This document shows positions 46,401-57,150 of a stretch of 64,000 nucleotides of DNA, one piece after another. Source of the stretch: Panagrolaimus kolymaensis. Its lineage: Eukaryota > Nematoda > Chromadorea > Rhabditida > Panagrolaimidae. The notes under the pieces were generated by a model that ran no database searches, was not told where the DNA came from, and worked only from the letters and a program-made list of their open reading frames with translations. Location: NCBI GenBank assembly GCA_028622995.1, contig JAJQJQ010000036.1, positions 1,302,001-1,366,000 on the forward strand. The letters are read 5' to 3'. How positions within the stretch are numbered: position 1 is the first letter of the stretch; each line of letters opens with the position of its first letter. Position numbers and translations under genes: made by a program.

Positions 46401-49400
46401 TTCTTAAAAAAATTTAAAATATATTTACATTTAAAAAAAAGAAAGTTTTTTCTAACCCAGAAAAAAAAGGAACGGTAAAGCTTGGTTTCAAAAATATTAG
46501 ACTAAAATTGAGTTGAATAATTTTTATAATTTCCCGCGTTAACTATTTGAATTTTAAAAAATGCAACAAAAAAACGTCAGTTTTCAAGTTTCTTTTTTTT
46601 ATGTGATATAAACTTTCAACTTTCCAAAACATACATGCTTCTTTCTCTTTTTTTTAAAAGTTTAATTCAATTTTATATGTAGTTGACTTGACTGACATTA
46701 TTTAAAATGGCATCTCATATATGCATTTTTGTTTTTTTGTTTTACATGAAACTAAACAAAAAAAGAAGGTCGTCAAACGTTAACATCAATTTTCACGCAA
46801 CTAAACTCCGGCCAATAGTAACTATTTGGAAAACTAAAAATAATAAATTTATTTAAAATATTGTATCAAAGAAACCTAGACAACTCTCTCATGGTAAATC
46901 GAAAAAAAAAAAATGCCGCCGCGGTAATAAATAATAACAAAAAAAGCCATCATTGGAGAATCTCCAAAGCAGCGAAATAAAAAAAATTACTCTTTATGAG
47001 CCAAAATCACTATATTTATCAAAAACAAAAGTTGAAGACATTATTCATTAATAACTATTCTTTTATATACTTTTCTTTCTTCGAAAAAAAAGAATCAAAG
47101 AAGAAACTTTGAGAAGCGGTCAAAAAAATAAAAAAAATAATAAAACATAATAAATGACTCTTTTTTTTCTCATAAAAAATATTGCTCTTGGATATTCAGC
47201 GTTGACTTACTTCATCTTCCTCTTCATATTTTTTTTTGAAGTCACCTTCCACACCTTTTGCCTTTTTTGCCTCTATTTTTTTTGCTTCCAAAAAATGAAG
47301 AAAAAAAAACATTTCTAAAACACAAAAACAAAAAAATATATGCAAAATTCAGTGAAGCATATAGTCAATCGTATATGAATATTTTATTTTATTTTTTTCT
47401 ATGCTAGTTTTTTTAAATAACAAAGAGTGAGAATATAAAAATAAACTATAATGTTGTTCTAAAAAACAAAGAATGTAAAAAGAATTATTAGAAAGTTTAA
47501 AATAAAAAAAAACATGGAAGAAAAAGTTAAAAATCTTAATCGATTAATTATTTTTCAAAAATTTTATAATTTTATTACTAAAAATTTAGAACTATGGTTT
47601 TTGACAAGTTTAATTAATTATAATTTTTTTTAATTATGCCCCGAAAACGACAACGACGGCTTCTGTCCGGCAAAAAATGAAGAAAAGCACTTCAAATTTT
47701 TTTTCCTATTTTTGAAATTTGACAGGTGAAACTTGGAGCCTCAAAAAAAACCTATTAAATTTAACTATCTTTTCGAAAAACGTGTAAAAAGTCAAAATCA
47801 ACCTTTCCTTTATTTTAAATTAAAAAATGATTTCATTGCTTTTAATCTGAAGCAACAACTCCCACAACTTTTTATCTTTGGCATAAAAAAGGTGTGTAAA
47901 ATATATACAAAAAAGAATAAATATTCGAATGCAAATGTATAAAACATAATAGAAACATTTTAAAAAAATAAAAGCGCGGGCGTTTTTCATCATTTATTCA
48001 TTCAAAAAATAAAAATATAAAAAAGCTTATAAAAAAGTTTGTCAAAAAATTGGTTGAAAAAAAAAATAAGATAAATCAAAGTTGCCGTGGATGTTGCTGA
48101 GTCACAGTCAAAAATAAAATATAAATAAATAAAAATGAATTACTTTTTTTGATTTTAATAAAGCTTATTTTTCACGAGAAAAAAGAGCGTTCAAAAAAAA
48201 GCTATATAAAACTAAAAAAAATTATGTTGAAGCGTGTTTGCTCACTTGAAAAAATTCTGAAGATGAAAGCTTTAAAAAAAATGAAACTTAAAAAAATATT
48301 TAAAACTGAAAAATTTAAAAGCTTGAAACCAAAAAGTTTAGTTCTTTCTCTTTTTTGCCTAAGAAGAAAATTAAAAAACAATACTGTTTTCTTTGGACAA
48401 GATTTTTTTTTGCAAAATTTAATTTTAAAAGAACAAAGAATATAATTTATTTTAACACAAAGCAGGTGATGAAGAAAAAAATCACCTGCAAATTTTTTCC
48501 ACCCACAAAAATCATAAAACATTCTTCCTCCAAATTTAAGTTATTTTAAAAGTATCCTTTTCTATAATCTTTAAGAAATCATTTTATTTAAAATTATTGA
48601 ACATAAAACAAAGCATAAAAAAACTTTTCATAGCTTTTTTTCCTTTTTTTCTTATTTTATTTCACACTTTTTCATTCATTTTAAAATGAAGCCATTTCCT
48701 GCTTCGTCGTTTCTTTTTTTTATTTTAGAACAAAATGAAGGCTAAAAATCAGCTTAAAGCTTTAATAAACTCGAAGCAAGTTGGAAATCTTGAAGCAAGC
48801 TAGAAAAAAAAAATAGGAAGGAATAAAAGTGAAAAAGTGAGAGAGAGAAAAAGGAAGAGACATTCAATTCATATTAAAGTACTTTTTTGATGTGCCTTGC
48901 GCGCGCGCTCACTATTTTTTTATTTTTATTTAAAAGCAGGGAGAAAAGAGGTCCTCCTTCTTCTTCCATGCTTTATTTTTTTTTTGTTGGCCTCCTTCTT
49001 CTTCCTTTAAATAATAGGAAATAGAGGTTAGTTAGTTGTTCGTTAGTTCGTTGAGGAAGAAAGCTTTTTCTTTTTCGTTATTTTTTTTTTGTTTTATTCG
49101 CCATCCTTCATCATCAAAAAAACTTAAATGAAAAAAACACTTCAAAGCAAAAAAATTTGGCAATTTCTCAACAATAAAAAATAAATTAAAAAAGCTAGTT
49201 TGAATCGAAAATAAATATGAAAAAAATTTATCACAAGATCAAAGTTTAAAAGTTTTGTTTTTGAATTTTAAATCCAAAAAAAAAATTCGGTTTCAACAAA
49301 AAAAATTAAAATAGAAAATATTTAAATTTTTAACTAAACAAGCAATTATTACCTGGCAAACATTATTTCCTCTTTTCAAACCAAACCTTTAAAAAAAGAT

Positions 49401-50159
49401 TTATTCTTTTTTCTTTCTTTTTTCTTTCTTGAAACAATTTTAAAAATTATGGTCACTCACCACCCAGAAAAAAGCTTTACAAAACAAAATTTTTTTTGTT
49501 GTGTTTAAAAACTCTTCCATTTCCTTCTTTCATCTTTTAAATTTTAAAGTGGAAGAAAATTGCCATTCTAAAAAGGAAAAAAGAAATCTATGGTCAAAAA
49601 AAGCTTTGCCGTCGTCCTTGGTGCATTATTGTCGAATAATATTTTTGTTCGCACCTTTGTTGTTAGTTGTTAGATAATTGGTTTGGCACCTATCTAACAA
49701 AAGAAGCAATCTTTTTTCTTTTCTTTTTCAGCAAGAAAATGAATGAATGAATGAAAAAAAAGTGAAAAGATTTTTATTTTAAATATGCAAATTTTTGGTT
49801 CCATGAATTAACGAAAGAAAGAAAAATTATTAAAACAAAAAATAATGGATGCACCTAAATAAGCAAAGGTATCTCCTTATAACTATTATTCTCGCAAAGA
49901 AAAACTTATAATTTTTTTTAGATTTTCAGTGGATGGATTGCTTAAAGAAATAGGATGGTTTTGCACTTCTCGTCCCCCTAGAAATATTTAAGCCTCTGGT
50001 CTTACTTTAAATTATCCAGTAGGAAAATTAATTCGAAAGGTTACAACTATTGTTTTTTTTGGCAAGCAAAAACTTTCTTTTCTATTTAGTCTTCTCACAA
50101 ATTTCTCTTATCATTAGAAACTTTTTTTATTATTGTTAGAATTCATTTAACCAAAAAAT
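40421..50159. other. 9.7-kb gene-poor, low-complexity region
   Basis: Dominated by A/T runs, with microsatellite-like patches: AAAAT repeats near 46160-46190, ACTT repeats near 45810-45830, GTTA/GTTC words near 49026-49052, and a GNN triplet-rich patch at about 43030-43090. Open frames are short and rich in Lys/Phe, as expected from poly-A/T. I found no splice-supported exon, tRNA or mobile element. It may hold 5' introns and control DNA for the carbonic anhydrase-related gene. Confidence 0.45.
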
Positions 50160-51177
50160 ATGAATCGCGCCGAACTTATTGTTAATCTAACTTCTCCACC
50201 GAATCCAATTTTTGATTCACCTTTGCCACAAAAATTTTCTCTTCCACCAACTTTTATTCATTACATCGCAAAAACTTCAAAGTCGTTGAAAATATATCAA
50301 ACTTGCAAATATTTTTATTCCAAATATCCTTTTGTGGCTTTCCATCATTTGAATTTTTATGATCGAAAAAACCCTTACTGGACTGTTGGATCAATGAGAA
50401 ATCCTGCTCGAGCTATATACGAATTTTCTTTATCAAATTTTAAATATAAAATTATTCTTATCCAAGCTCTTCGAATTAGCAGTTTACGAACCAGTAACCT
50501 TGCATCTTTATTGTCTCGAAAGATTATGAAATGTAATGTGGCTGATTTGTATCTTGGGCATCAGACTATAACTTTCAATGAATTTTTGATATTCACTTCC
50601 TCTAAAAATCTTCAACGCATCAAATTTGGGAATGTTACTGTAACAAATAATGATGGAAGTTTAGTCCAATTTGAAACAATACTCGCTAATCTTACGAAAA
50701 TTAAAACTTTAAATTAGTAAGTTCTTTTCGTTCTTTAAAATTTCCTTACGTTATCTTAAGAAAAAAATTTATAATTTTGAAAGTTTTATTTTTATTTTTT
50801 AGCGAACCCTCTAAAATTTCACAAATCAATTCAAAAACATCTCAAATTATCGCTGAATTTCGAATTTTCGAAAAACTTGAATACTTTTTCTTTTATGAAA
50901 TTCCAGAAACTTTGGAATTAAATGCATTTTTTGATTTTATGAAAGTAAGAAAATTTATTTTAGTATTTTATAAAAAATAAAAATATTTTAGAAACACACA
51001 AAAACAAATTTCTATCTTGGGTTTTGTAAAAATATATCAGAAGCATATAATGCAAAAATCAAAAATTTTGCTAAAGATCTAAAAAAGGCACCATTTATAA
51101 AATCTCCAAAAATTTATTATCCTGGCGTACGTGAAAGATATAAAATATATGAAACATTTTTCAATTATGAAAAATAA
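50160..51177 (+). CDS. F-box-like family protein 4
   Basis: Exons 50160-50716, 50803-50944 and 50992-51177; 294 residues. The F-box-like segment is QKFSLPPTFIHYIAKTSKSL with KIYQTCKYFY; the core is CNVADLYLGHQTITFNEFLI followed by NNDGSLVQFETILANLTKIK; exon 2 holds a leucine-rich-like unit (RIFEKLEYFFFYEIPETLEL). The exon-1 junction again splits a Tyr codon. Last exon: KHTKTNFYLGFCKN and a basic, aromatic tail. It is the plus-strand counterpart of the cluster at 34-38 kb. Confidence 0.75.
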
Positions 51178-51259
51178 AAATTTTTAGCTGTAAAAATATT
51201 TTTAAATTTTGTTGTTCGTTTTTTTCTTTGATTTTGTTTGTGAATAAAATCCACTTCTT

Positions 51260-52109
51260 TTATTTTCTACTTTTTGCTCGGGCAACAGCTCCATCAAATT
51301 CGGCGCGATTAGAAAATTGATAAAAATAAATTTTTTCATCAACTGAAATTCGCTTTTGTTTTGAGCAGCATGATTCGCGAATGGTTAATTTTGATCGAAA
51401 TTCAAATTTAATCCAACCATATTTAAATTTCTCTGAAACTATTGGACTGGAATATTCTGTTCGAACGGTGCCATCGGCTTCAGTTGATCGAAGAAGACTT
51501 TTGATTGATTCGCTAATAGCATTTGTGATGTCATCCAAATTAATAATTACTCCCTCTTTAACATTTCTAAAAGTAAAATAATTAATTTTTATTTATTTAT
51601 TTTTAAAGAAAAACCTAGTAATTTTGGAGATATCTGAAACGATTTGGACCACATCTCCAGCGCCTTGAATAACTTCATCAAATTTATGCTCGTGAATATT
51701 AAGTGGAGGACATTTATTATTTTGGATGAATAAAGCTCCAGCTTCATCCAATTCTCCTGCTAAATCTCTATTTGATTCACGATTAGCAAATTCTGCCGTG
51801 TAATTTTTATCATTTTTAAATGCAACCCATTCAAAGGGATCATAACCAAAAAAATGTTTAAGTACTAATAAAGTAGCTTCGCTAGTAAGAAAATTAACTG
51901 CATTGAAAAGGAGCCCAAAAGGGTTTGCTAAAAAAAATATATAATAATTTAAGTTTATAATAAATTAATAAAAACAAAAAAATGTTACTTGGTGCTGCAT
52001 TCGTTGGCATAAAAGACAAAAATTCTTCTTTTGTAATTTGACGAAGGTCTTGCTTATTTTGTTCTAAAGCAGCTTTGCGATAGGCATCCGAAAAGGGTTG
52101 CAAGGACAT
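51260..52109 (-). CDS. conserved-looking protein of unknown family
   Basis: Minus-strand exons 52109-51989, 51927-51615 and 51566-51260; 246 residues, clean GT-AG junctions. Start MSLQPFSDAYRKAALEQNKQ; one moderately hydrophobic stretch (NPFGLLFNAVNFLTSEATLL) that is not a clear membrane helix; then acidic and amphipathic segments (KFDEVIQGAGDVVQIVSDIS, DDITNAISESIKSLL) and a strand-rich end with a CC pair (RESCCSKQKR) and basic C-terminus (ARAKSRK). I recognise no domain. It converges with the F-box-like gene at 50.2-51.2 kb. Confidence 0.65.
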
Positions 52110-53111
52110 GATGAATCGAAAAAGAGTTATTTATGAAAAATAAACCAAAAAAAAGTTAAGATGGATAAAAGATTATTAAATTAAAACAAAATACAAATTT
52201 ATCGAAAAAATATAAAATAAATTAAACTATTAAAAAAATTAATAAACCTAGAAAAAAAAGGCAACGAAAAAAAATGTATACATTTTATTGACAAAAAAAG
52301 GTAAAATAAGTGTGTATAAAAAGCAGCCGATTAAATGCATGAAGAAGAAGAAAAGGAAAATATTTTCTTTCGTCGTTTTTTTTCATCTTAAATTTACCTG
52401 TTTCAAAAAAGGCTCGTTAGTTTTTTTTATCTTGTAATAAATATTGAGTTGTTTGTTATCAAACAATTTCTTTATAAAAAATAAGGTGTGGCAGTATTGA
52501 AGAGTTGGGTGGTTTTTAACGTACAAAGAAAAAAGAAAAAAATCAATGAAATCAAAAATGGAAGCTTTACAAAGTTCACATTGACTTATTTACAAAAAAA
52601 AAATCAAAAACCATATACAAATGTAATTGAGCCAATCAAAAAAAGAAAAGAAAAGAAAGAAGCTTTTAATAATTTATTTGCAATCATTATTTTAAAATAA
52701 AGCATCAAATGTCCACTTGATTAAATTTATTTATTTAATAAATAGCATTCAAACTTATTGTAATTTCATTTTTCAATGAGTTAAAGTATTTTTTCAAAAA
52801 TTTTTCTCATTATCAAGTGCCACTCTTGATACAAATGTAAAGATTATTATGAAAATGATAGCTGCTTCTTTAATTAGATTGTTCTTGAGCTGCACTTTGG
52901 CTGATCTCTCAAAAAATAAAGAAGCAAACAATAACAAACAAAAAATTTCAATTCATTGGCAAAGCGCGCCCATCATTGCATATATATAAAATTTATTTTT
53001 CAAGCTCCATTGCTGTTGCTCCATTTTTTATCTCCAAATTTACCAGCTCATTTTTTTCCATTTTTTACTTATTATTTATTGTCAGAAATTAAAATAATTT
53101 ATTATTAAATT
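52110..53111. other. spacer between diverging genes
   Basis: AT-rich; the promoter of the next gene lies at its right end (a TATATATAA stretch near 52980). No exon is supported. Confidence 0.4.
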
Positions 53112-54149
53112 ATGATGAATCAAAACCAACCCATTATTCCTGTATCGCGAAATCCTATTTTTGGTTCTCATTCACTTCAAAATTTTTCTCTTCCATCAAG
53201 TTTTATTCATTACATCGCACTAAATTCAAATTGTCAAAAATTATTTCAAACTTGTAAATATTTTTATCCAAAATATCCTATTATCGCTGTCGATCATTTA
53301 CGATTTTCAAGTTTGTCATCGAAATGGAGAGTAGTCGATCCAGATCATATCAATGATTCCCTTTATGAATTCGATTTATCTGAACTTATTTATAAACTTT
53401 GGATTACTGATAAATTTGATATCTTTATCCATAATGGTTATCAACCAAACGTTGCTTCTGAATTGTGTCATAAAAAACTTTTTCGATGTGATGTCGCTGA
53501 ATTATTGATTCAAGATCAAATTATTAGTTACAACGAATTTTTGGTTCTCACGGATTCAAAAAAACTCAGCGATGTTAGATTTGAAAAAACCATTGTTAAA
53601 AATAGCGATGGAAGTTTGGTCCATCCTGAAATTATATTTGCCAGATGTAAAAATGTTAAAGATTTCATTTAGTAAGTATTTTTGAAAAGTTTGAACTTTT
53701 TTTATATATTCCAATCCATTATTATTTTTTTTAGTGAATACCCGGATAACTCAGAAATCAGCCAAACCACTGCCAAAGCAATAACCGAACTTCCACGGTT
53801 TGAAAATCTTAAAATTTTCAATTTTCGTAATATTCCTGAAGGCTTTGATTTTGAGATTTTTACTAATAAATTTGTTAATGTAAGCCGCTTCCTTTTCCTT
53901 CATTCAAAACTCTCTAAAAATAATTCTTATTTTGTTTTTCAGAATCATCCAAAAACGAGATGTCATCTTTCATTCAGTAAAAATTTATCAGATTCTTACA
54001 TCACCAAATTAAATAAACATGTTGAAAATATTATTCAATCACATGAAACTCCACCATCACATTTTGGTTTTCCAGGGCAGAATAAAGGAACATATGAAAC
54101 TTTGTGGATTATGCAAAATGAATATTTTCCAAGTATTTTTGATGATTGA
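53112..54149 (+). CDS. F-box-like family protein 5
   Basis: Exons 53112-53671, 53735-53879 and 53943-54149; 303 residues. F-box-like segment NFSLPSSFIHYIALNSNCQK with LFQTCKYFYP; core CDVAELLIQDQIISYNEFLV then NSDGSLVHPEIIFARCKNVK; exon 2 ITELPRFENLKIFNFRNIPE (one leucine-rich-like unit). The last exon begins NHPKTRCHLSFSKN. Closest in layout to the gene at 50.2 kb. Confidence 0.75.
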
Positions 54150-54333
54150 TTTATTTATTTTATTTATTATTTTTGTTTTGTGCAGAATTTTTGATTTTTG
54201 TTTATTGAAAAAAATAAAACTATTTATTAAATATCAAAATTGATTATTGACGGGGCATTTTAAGTTTAGTTATCAAAAAAGATAATTTTTTGCAGAAGGC
54301 AGTTCTTTCTCTGGATATTCCAATTTTGAAATC

Positions 54334-55731
54334 TTAAACCTCACCTTCATCGACGAAAGGTTTATCACTTTTGTTTGCTGCAATTTTGGCAAGAAATTCA
54401 TACTAAAACAAAACAAAAATATTTTAAAATGGTGTCCATTAATTCCATTATAAAGTAAGCAGCTTACATTTTCACGATTAAACTCAACAACGGGTTCGCT
54501 GGGAAGCACTTCGGCTAAAAAAATTTATTTATTAATAAAAATTTGTTTCTGGGATTAATGATGAAATTTTTTTGATCAAAAAACTTACATGCTTCAGTTT
54601 CAGTTGATCCATCACCTTCTTCATCTTCACATTCAACTAATTCATTGGATCGAAAATCGGATGATTCAATCTATAAATAAAAAAGGATTTTTTTTAATTT
54701 TAAAATCTTAAATAAGAATTTTAATACCCAAAATTCTGATGAAGCCTCTTCTTCGCCTGAGTTTTTTAAGGTGTCACGTTCGAATGTTCCTTTCTAAATT
54801 AAATTAATAAGTTAATAAAAAGCTATTAATTTACCAAAATTTATATATTTATGCAAAATTATTAGTTAAATACTTACACTCCGCAAAGATTCACCCATTT
54901 TTTCCATATCTTTTTGAGCTTTTTTTTCTTGTTTTCGATTTATTTCGGGTTTGTATTTCTATTAAAAAAAATTATTATTCGTTAATTCTTTAAAGGAACA
55001 AGACTATTTGATGCCTTTTCGAAAATTTCGATACTGGGGCTGGGAGGAACAGTTGGGGCGGCGCGTGTTTGAATTACCGTGTAAGACAGAAGGTGACACG
55101 GTAATTCAAACACGCGCCGCCCCAACTCTTCCTCCCAGCCCCAGTATCGAAATTTTCGAAAAGGCATCAAATAGTCTTGTTCCTTTAATGTATCACGCGA
55201 CGGCGAAATTTATTAGTTTATTAATAACTCACTTGTATCATTTTACCTTCAATTATACGTAGGGCCTCTTTTCTATATTCAGCTCTAGCAAGGATTCGAA
55301 GTTCATAACGCTGCTTTTTACACTGAAAAAAATAAATAAAAGATGCATGTTTTTTGATTGCTATTAAAGTTTGGCTTTTTTTGTATTTATAGCAAAAAAA
55401 TTTAATTTTTTTATTCCTAAAAATTTATTTAACCCACTTTATGTAGTGCTAGCGAAGATACTTTCTTGTTTTTTATATTAGAAATTATTTGGCCATCATT
55501 TCTATTTTTTTGGGCGGCTACACTTCTCATATGTTCAGCAACCCGAATCCATAATTCTCGAACAGTTTTTCCTTCAAAAAAAAAAGCAAAAAATTATTTT
55601 ATAAAAAAAGGTGAATAAATTAACAAACCAACGTAAGTCTGTTTACATTCAGTGCACTTTAATTTGTAAACCACAAATTTAAGTCGACAAAAACATTGAG
55701 AACCGCCGCAACCTTTGCAAAAACAACGCAT
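54334..55731 (-). CDS. GIY-YIG nuclease-domain protein, probably retroelement-derived host gene
   Basis: Eight minus-strand exons: 55731-55629, 55571-55438, 55322-55233, 54958-54878, 54793-54728, 54670-54589, 54514-54468 and 54402-54334; 223 residues, exactly 224 codons with the stop. A Cys-rich start (MRCFCKGCGGSQCFCR) leads into VVYKLKCTECKQTYVGKTVR and ELWIRVAEHM. This is the GIY (VVY), YIG (TYVG), Arg (IRV) and His (AEH) pattern, with the CxxC insert typical of GIY-YIG domains in Penelope-like retroelements. Downstream, RILARAEYRKEALRIIEGKM and YKPEIN supply the expected Glu and Asn. The last 90 residues are acidic and disordered. There is no reverse transcriptase. A splice acceptor lies four bases before the ATG. 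Whether it still cuts DNA cannot be seen; the listed residues look intact. Confidence 0.7.
54994..55184. mobile_element. TTAA-flanked near-perfect hairpin element (MITE)
   Basis: Two 89-base arms (54994-55082 and 55096-55184) are exact reverse complements except for one base (AGGAACAG versus AGGAAGAG), around a 13-base centre. The ends are AGGAACAAGAC and GTCTTGTTCCT, flanked by TTAA on both sides (54990-54993 and 55185-55188), the target duplication of piggyBac-type elements. It is much more GC-rich than its surroundings and lies in intron 3 of the GIY-YIG gene. Palindromic TTAA elements are known in Caenorhabditis; I cannot say whether this is one of those families. Confidence 0.85.
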
Positions 55732-56348
55732 GTTTCTGCAACAAAAAATAATGTAAAGCCTTTAAAAAAAGAATTATTTTATTTATTTATAACACATTTA
55801 AAAAAATCTCGACTTTTCTTTTGCATTCTTTGTGAAAGCAAAAAAAAAAAAAACAATCGATTCCGTTGGAAATGAATTAACAATGGTTTTCACATTTCAA
55901 ACTAGAAACATTTGATCAAAAAAGAAGAAAGTAAAGGGAATAAAAAAAAGGAAAAGAGCACACATTTTTTTATGTGCGTGTGCTGCTTCTTCACATCAAA
56001 AAAAAGTACTTACAAAAAGCTATCAATCAAGGAAGGAAAAAAATAAGTGATCACTAACATTAGCTTTTTTTCTGCCTTTCTATGAACATTTTTAAATCTT
56101 AAAATTTCGGAAACAGTAAAGTACCAAAAAAATTTTTTTTCTTAATTCACTAAGCCATTTTTTCTAGGTATTTCATCTGCTATCAAAACTGCCATATTTT
56201 TCTTTGATCAAATGTATTGAGAATACTCCAAGAATTTTGAAAAAAAAAAAATTATATTTTAAAATTTCAAACAGCTTTCATTAAGAAGCAAATCGCAATG
56301 AACTTTTTAATAATTTTAATTTAAAGATAAAAAAGCAACAATAAAAGA
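55732..56348. other. no gene seen
   Basis: Upstream flank of the GIY-YIG gene; AT-rich with no supported exon. Confidence 0.4.
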
Positions 56349-56665
56349 TTAAAGAAAGATTTGTTCAATATTTCGAGGCATTGTCTTCGTCGCTGCAGCA
56401 GCATCGGTGACACTAATAAAAGTCGTTGAAATTTTATTTGGAGCTCTTCCGCCGCTTCCTCCTTGACTTGTTGAAGCTGTTATTCCGTCAATTCGATTTC
56501 CATTATTTATTCGAAGTATTTGTTTCATTATCAAAATATATGTTCCGAAATTGGTTAGAAACATTAGGTAGAATACTGTAATCAAGCAAGTATTAAAAAA
56601 ATAATAATCTGGTGCTTTAGAAAAGCGTTTATGTAAGTTAGTTAGGCAGGCATAAATATCATCAA
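56349..56665 (-). pseudogene. C-terminal fragment of a multi-pass membrane protein
   Basis: On the minus strand the frame is open from about 56663 to the stop at 56349: CLTNLHKRFSKAPDYYFFNT, then a hydrophobic run (CLITVFYLMFLTNFGTYILI), MKQILRINNGN and a Gly/Ser/Thr/Ala tail. It looks like the last helix and cytosolic tail of a receptor- or transporter-like protein, different from the array receptors. The 5' end runs into a stop with no acceptor. A shorter alternative starts after the acceptor CTTGATTACAG near 56578, but its donor is missing. Confidence 0.4.
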
Positions 56666-56678
56666 TATGGTTTCATAC

Positions 56679-56706
56679 AATACCCAAAATTCTGATGAAG
56701 CCTCTT
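56679..56706. repeat. 28-base copy of GIY-YIG gene exon 5 and donor
   Basis: AATACCCAAAATTCTGATGA and the next eight bases equal 54723-54750, which hold the end of exon 5 (EASSEFW) plus its splice donor. On the minus strand the copy extends as NLDEQEASSEFW, beyond strict identity, so it may be part of a decayed paralogue. Confidence 0.55.
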
Positions 56707-57150
56707 GCTCATCGAGATTGAAAAAAGAGGAGAGAGCTATATTGGGAAATTTTGAAGTTGTAAATATAAAAATAATACAATATTTTTTAATTAATAAAAA
56801 ACTTAAAAAACTTAAATATTTGGGTAAAAACTTATTTTTTAAAGAAAACACTTTTAAAAAATGTGAAAACAGTTATAGGAATAGGAATAAGCAAGAAAAA
56901 TGTTTCTTTCACGAAAATATGCTTGAAAAAATTTAGAGAAAAGAGAAAACAAATTTCCATTTGCGAAAATTTGCATAATTTTTTTAGGAAAAATGTTTTT
57001 TATTTGATAGTTTTTTTAGTCATGCTTCTTATCGTCATTGTTTTTCCATTCTTGTAAAAGTGAACGCTGGAAACATTTCTGTGTTTTTTCTTCTCAAAGC
57101 TGTAAGTTTGTTTTTATATTCGACAATGTGATAACTTTCATTATTTTTAG

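Noticed and set aside
55008..55262. Paired open frames across 54982-55262 on both strands with the same peptide
   Set aside because: They are the two arms of the TTAA hairpin element translated in both directions, not genes.
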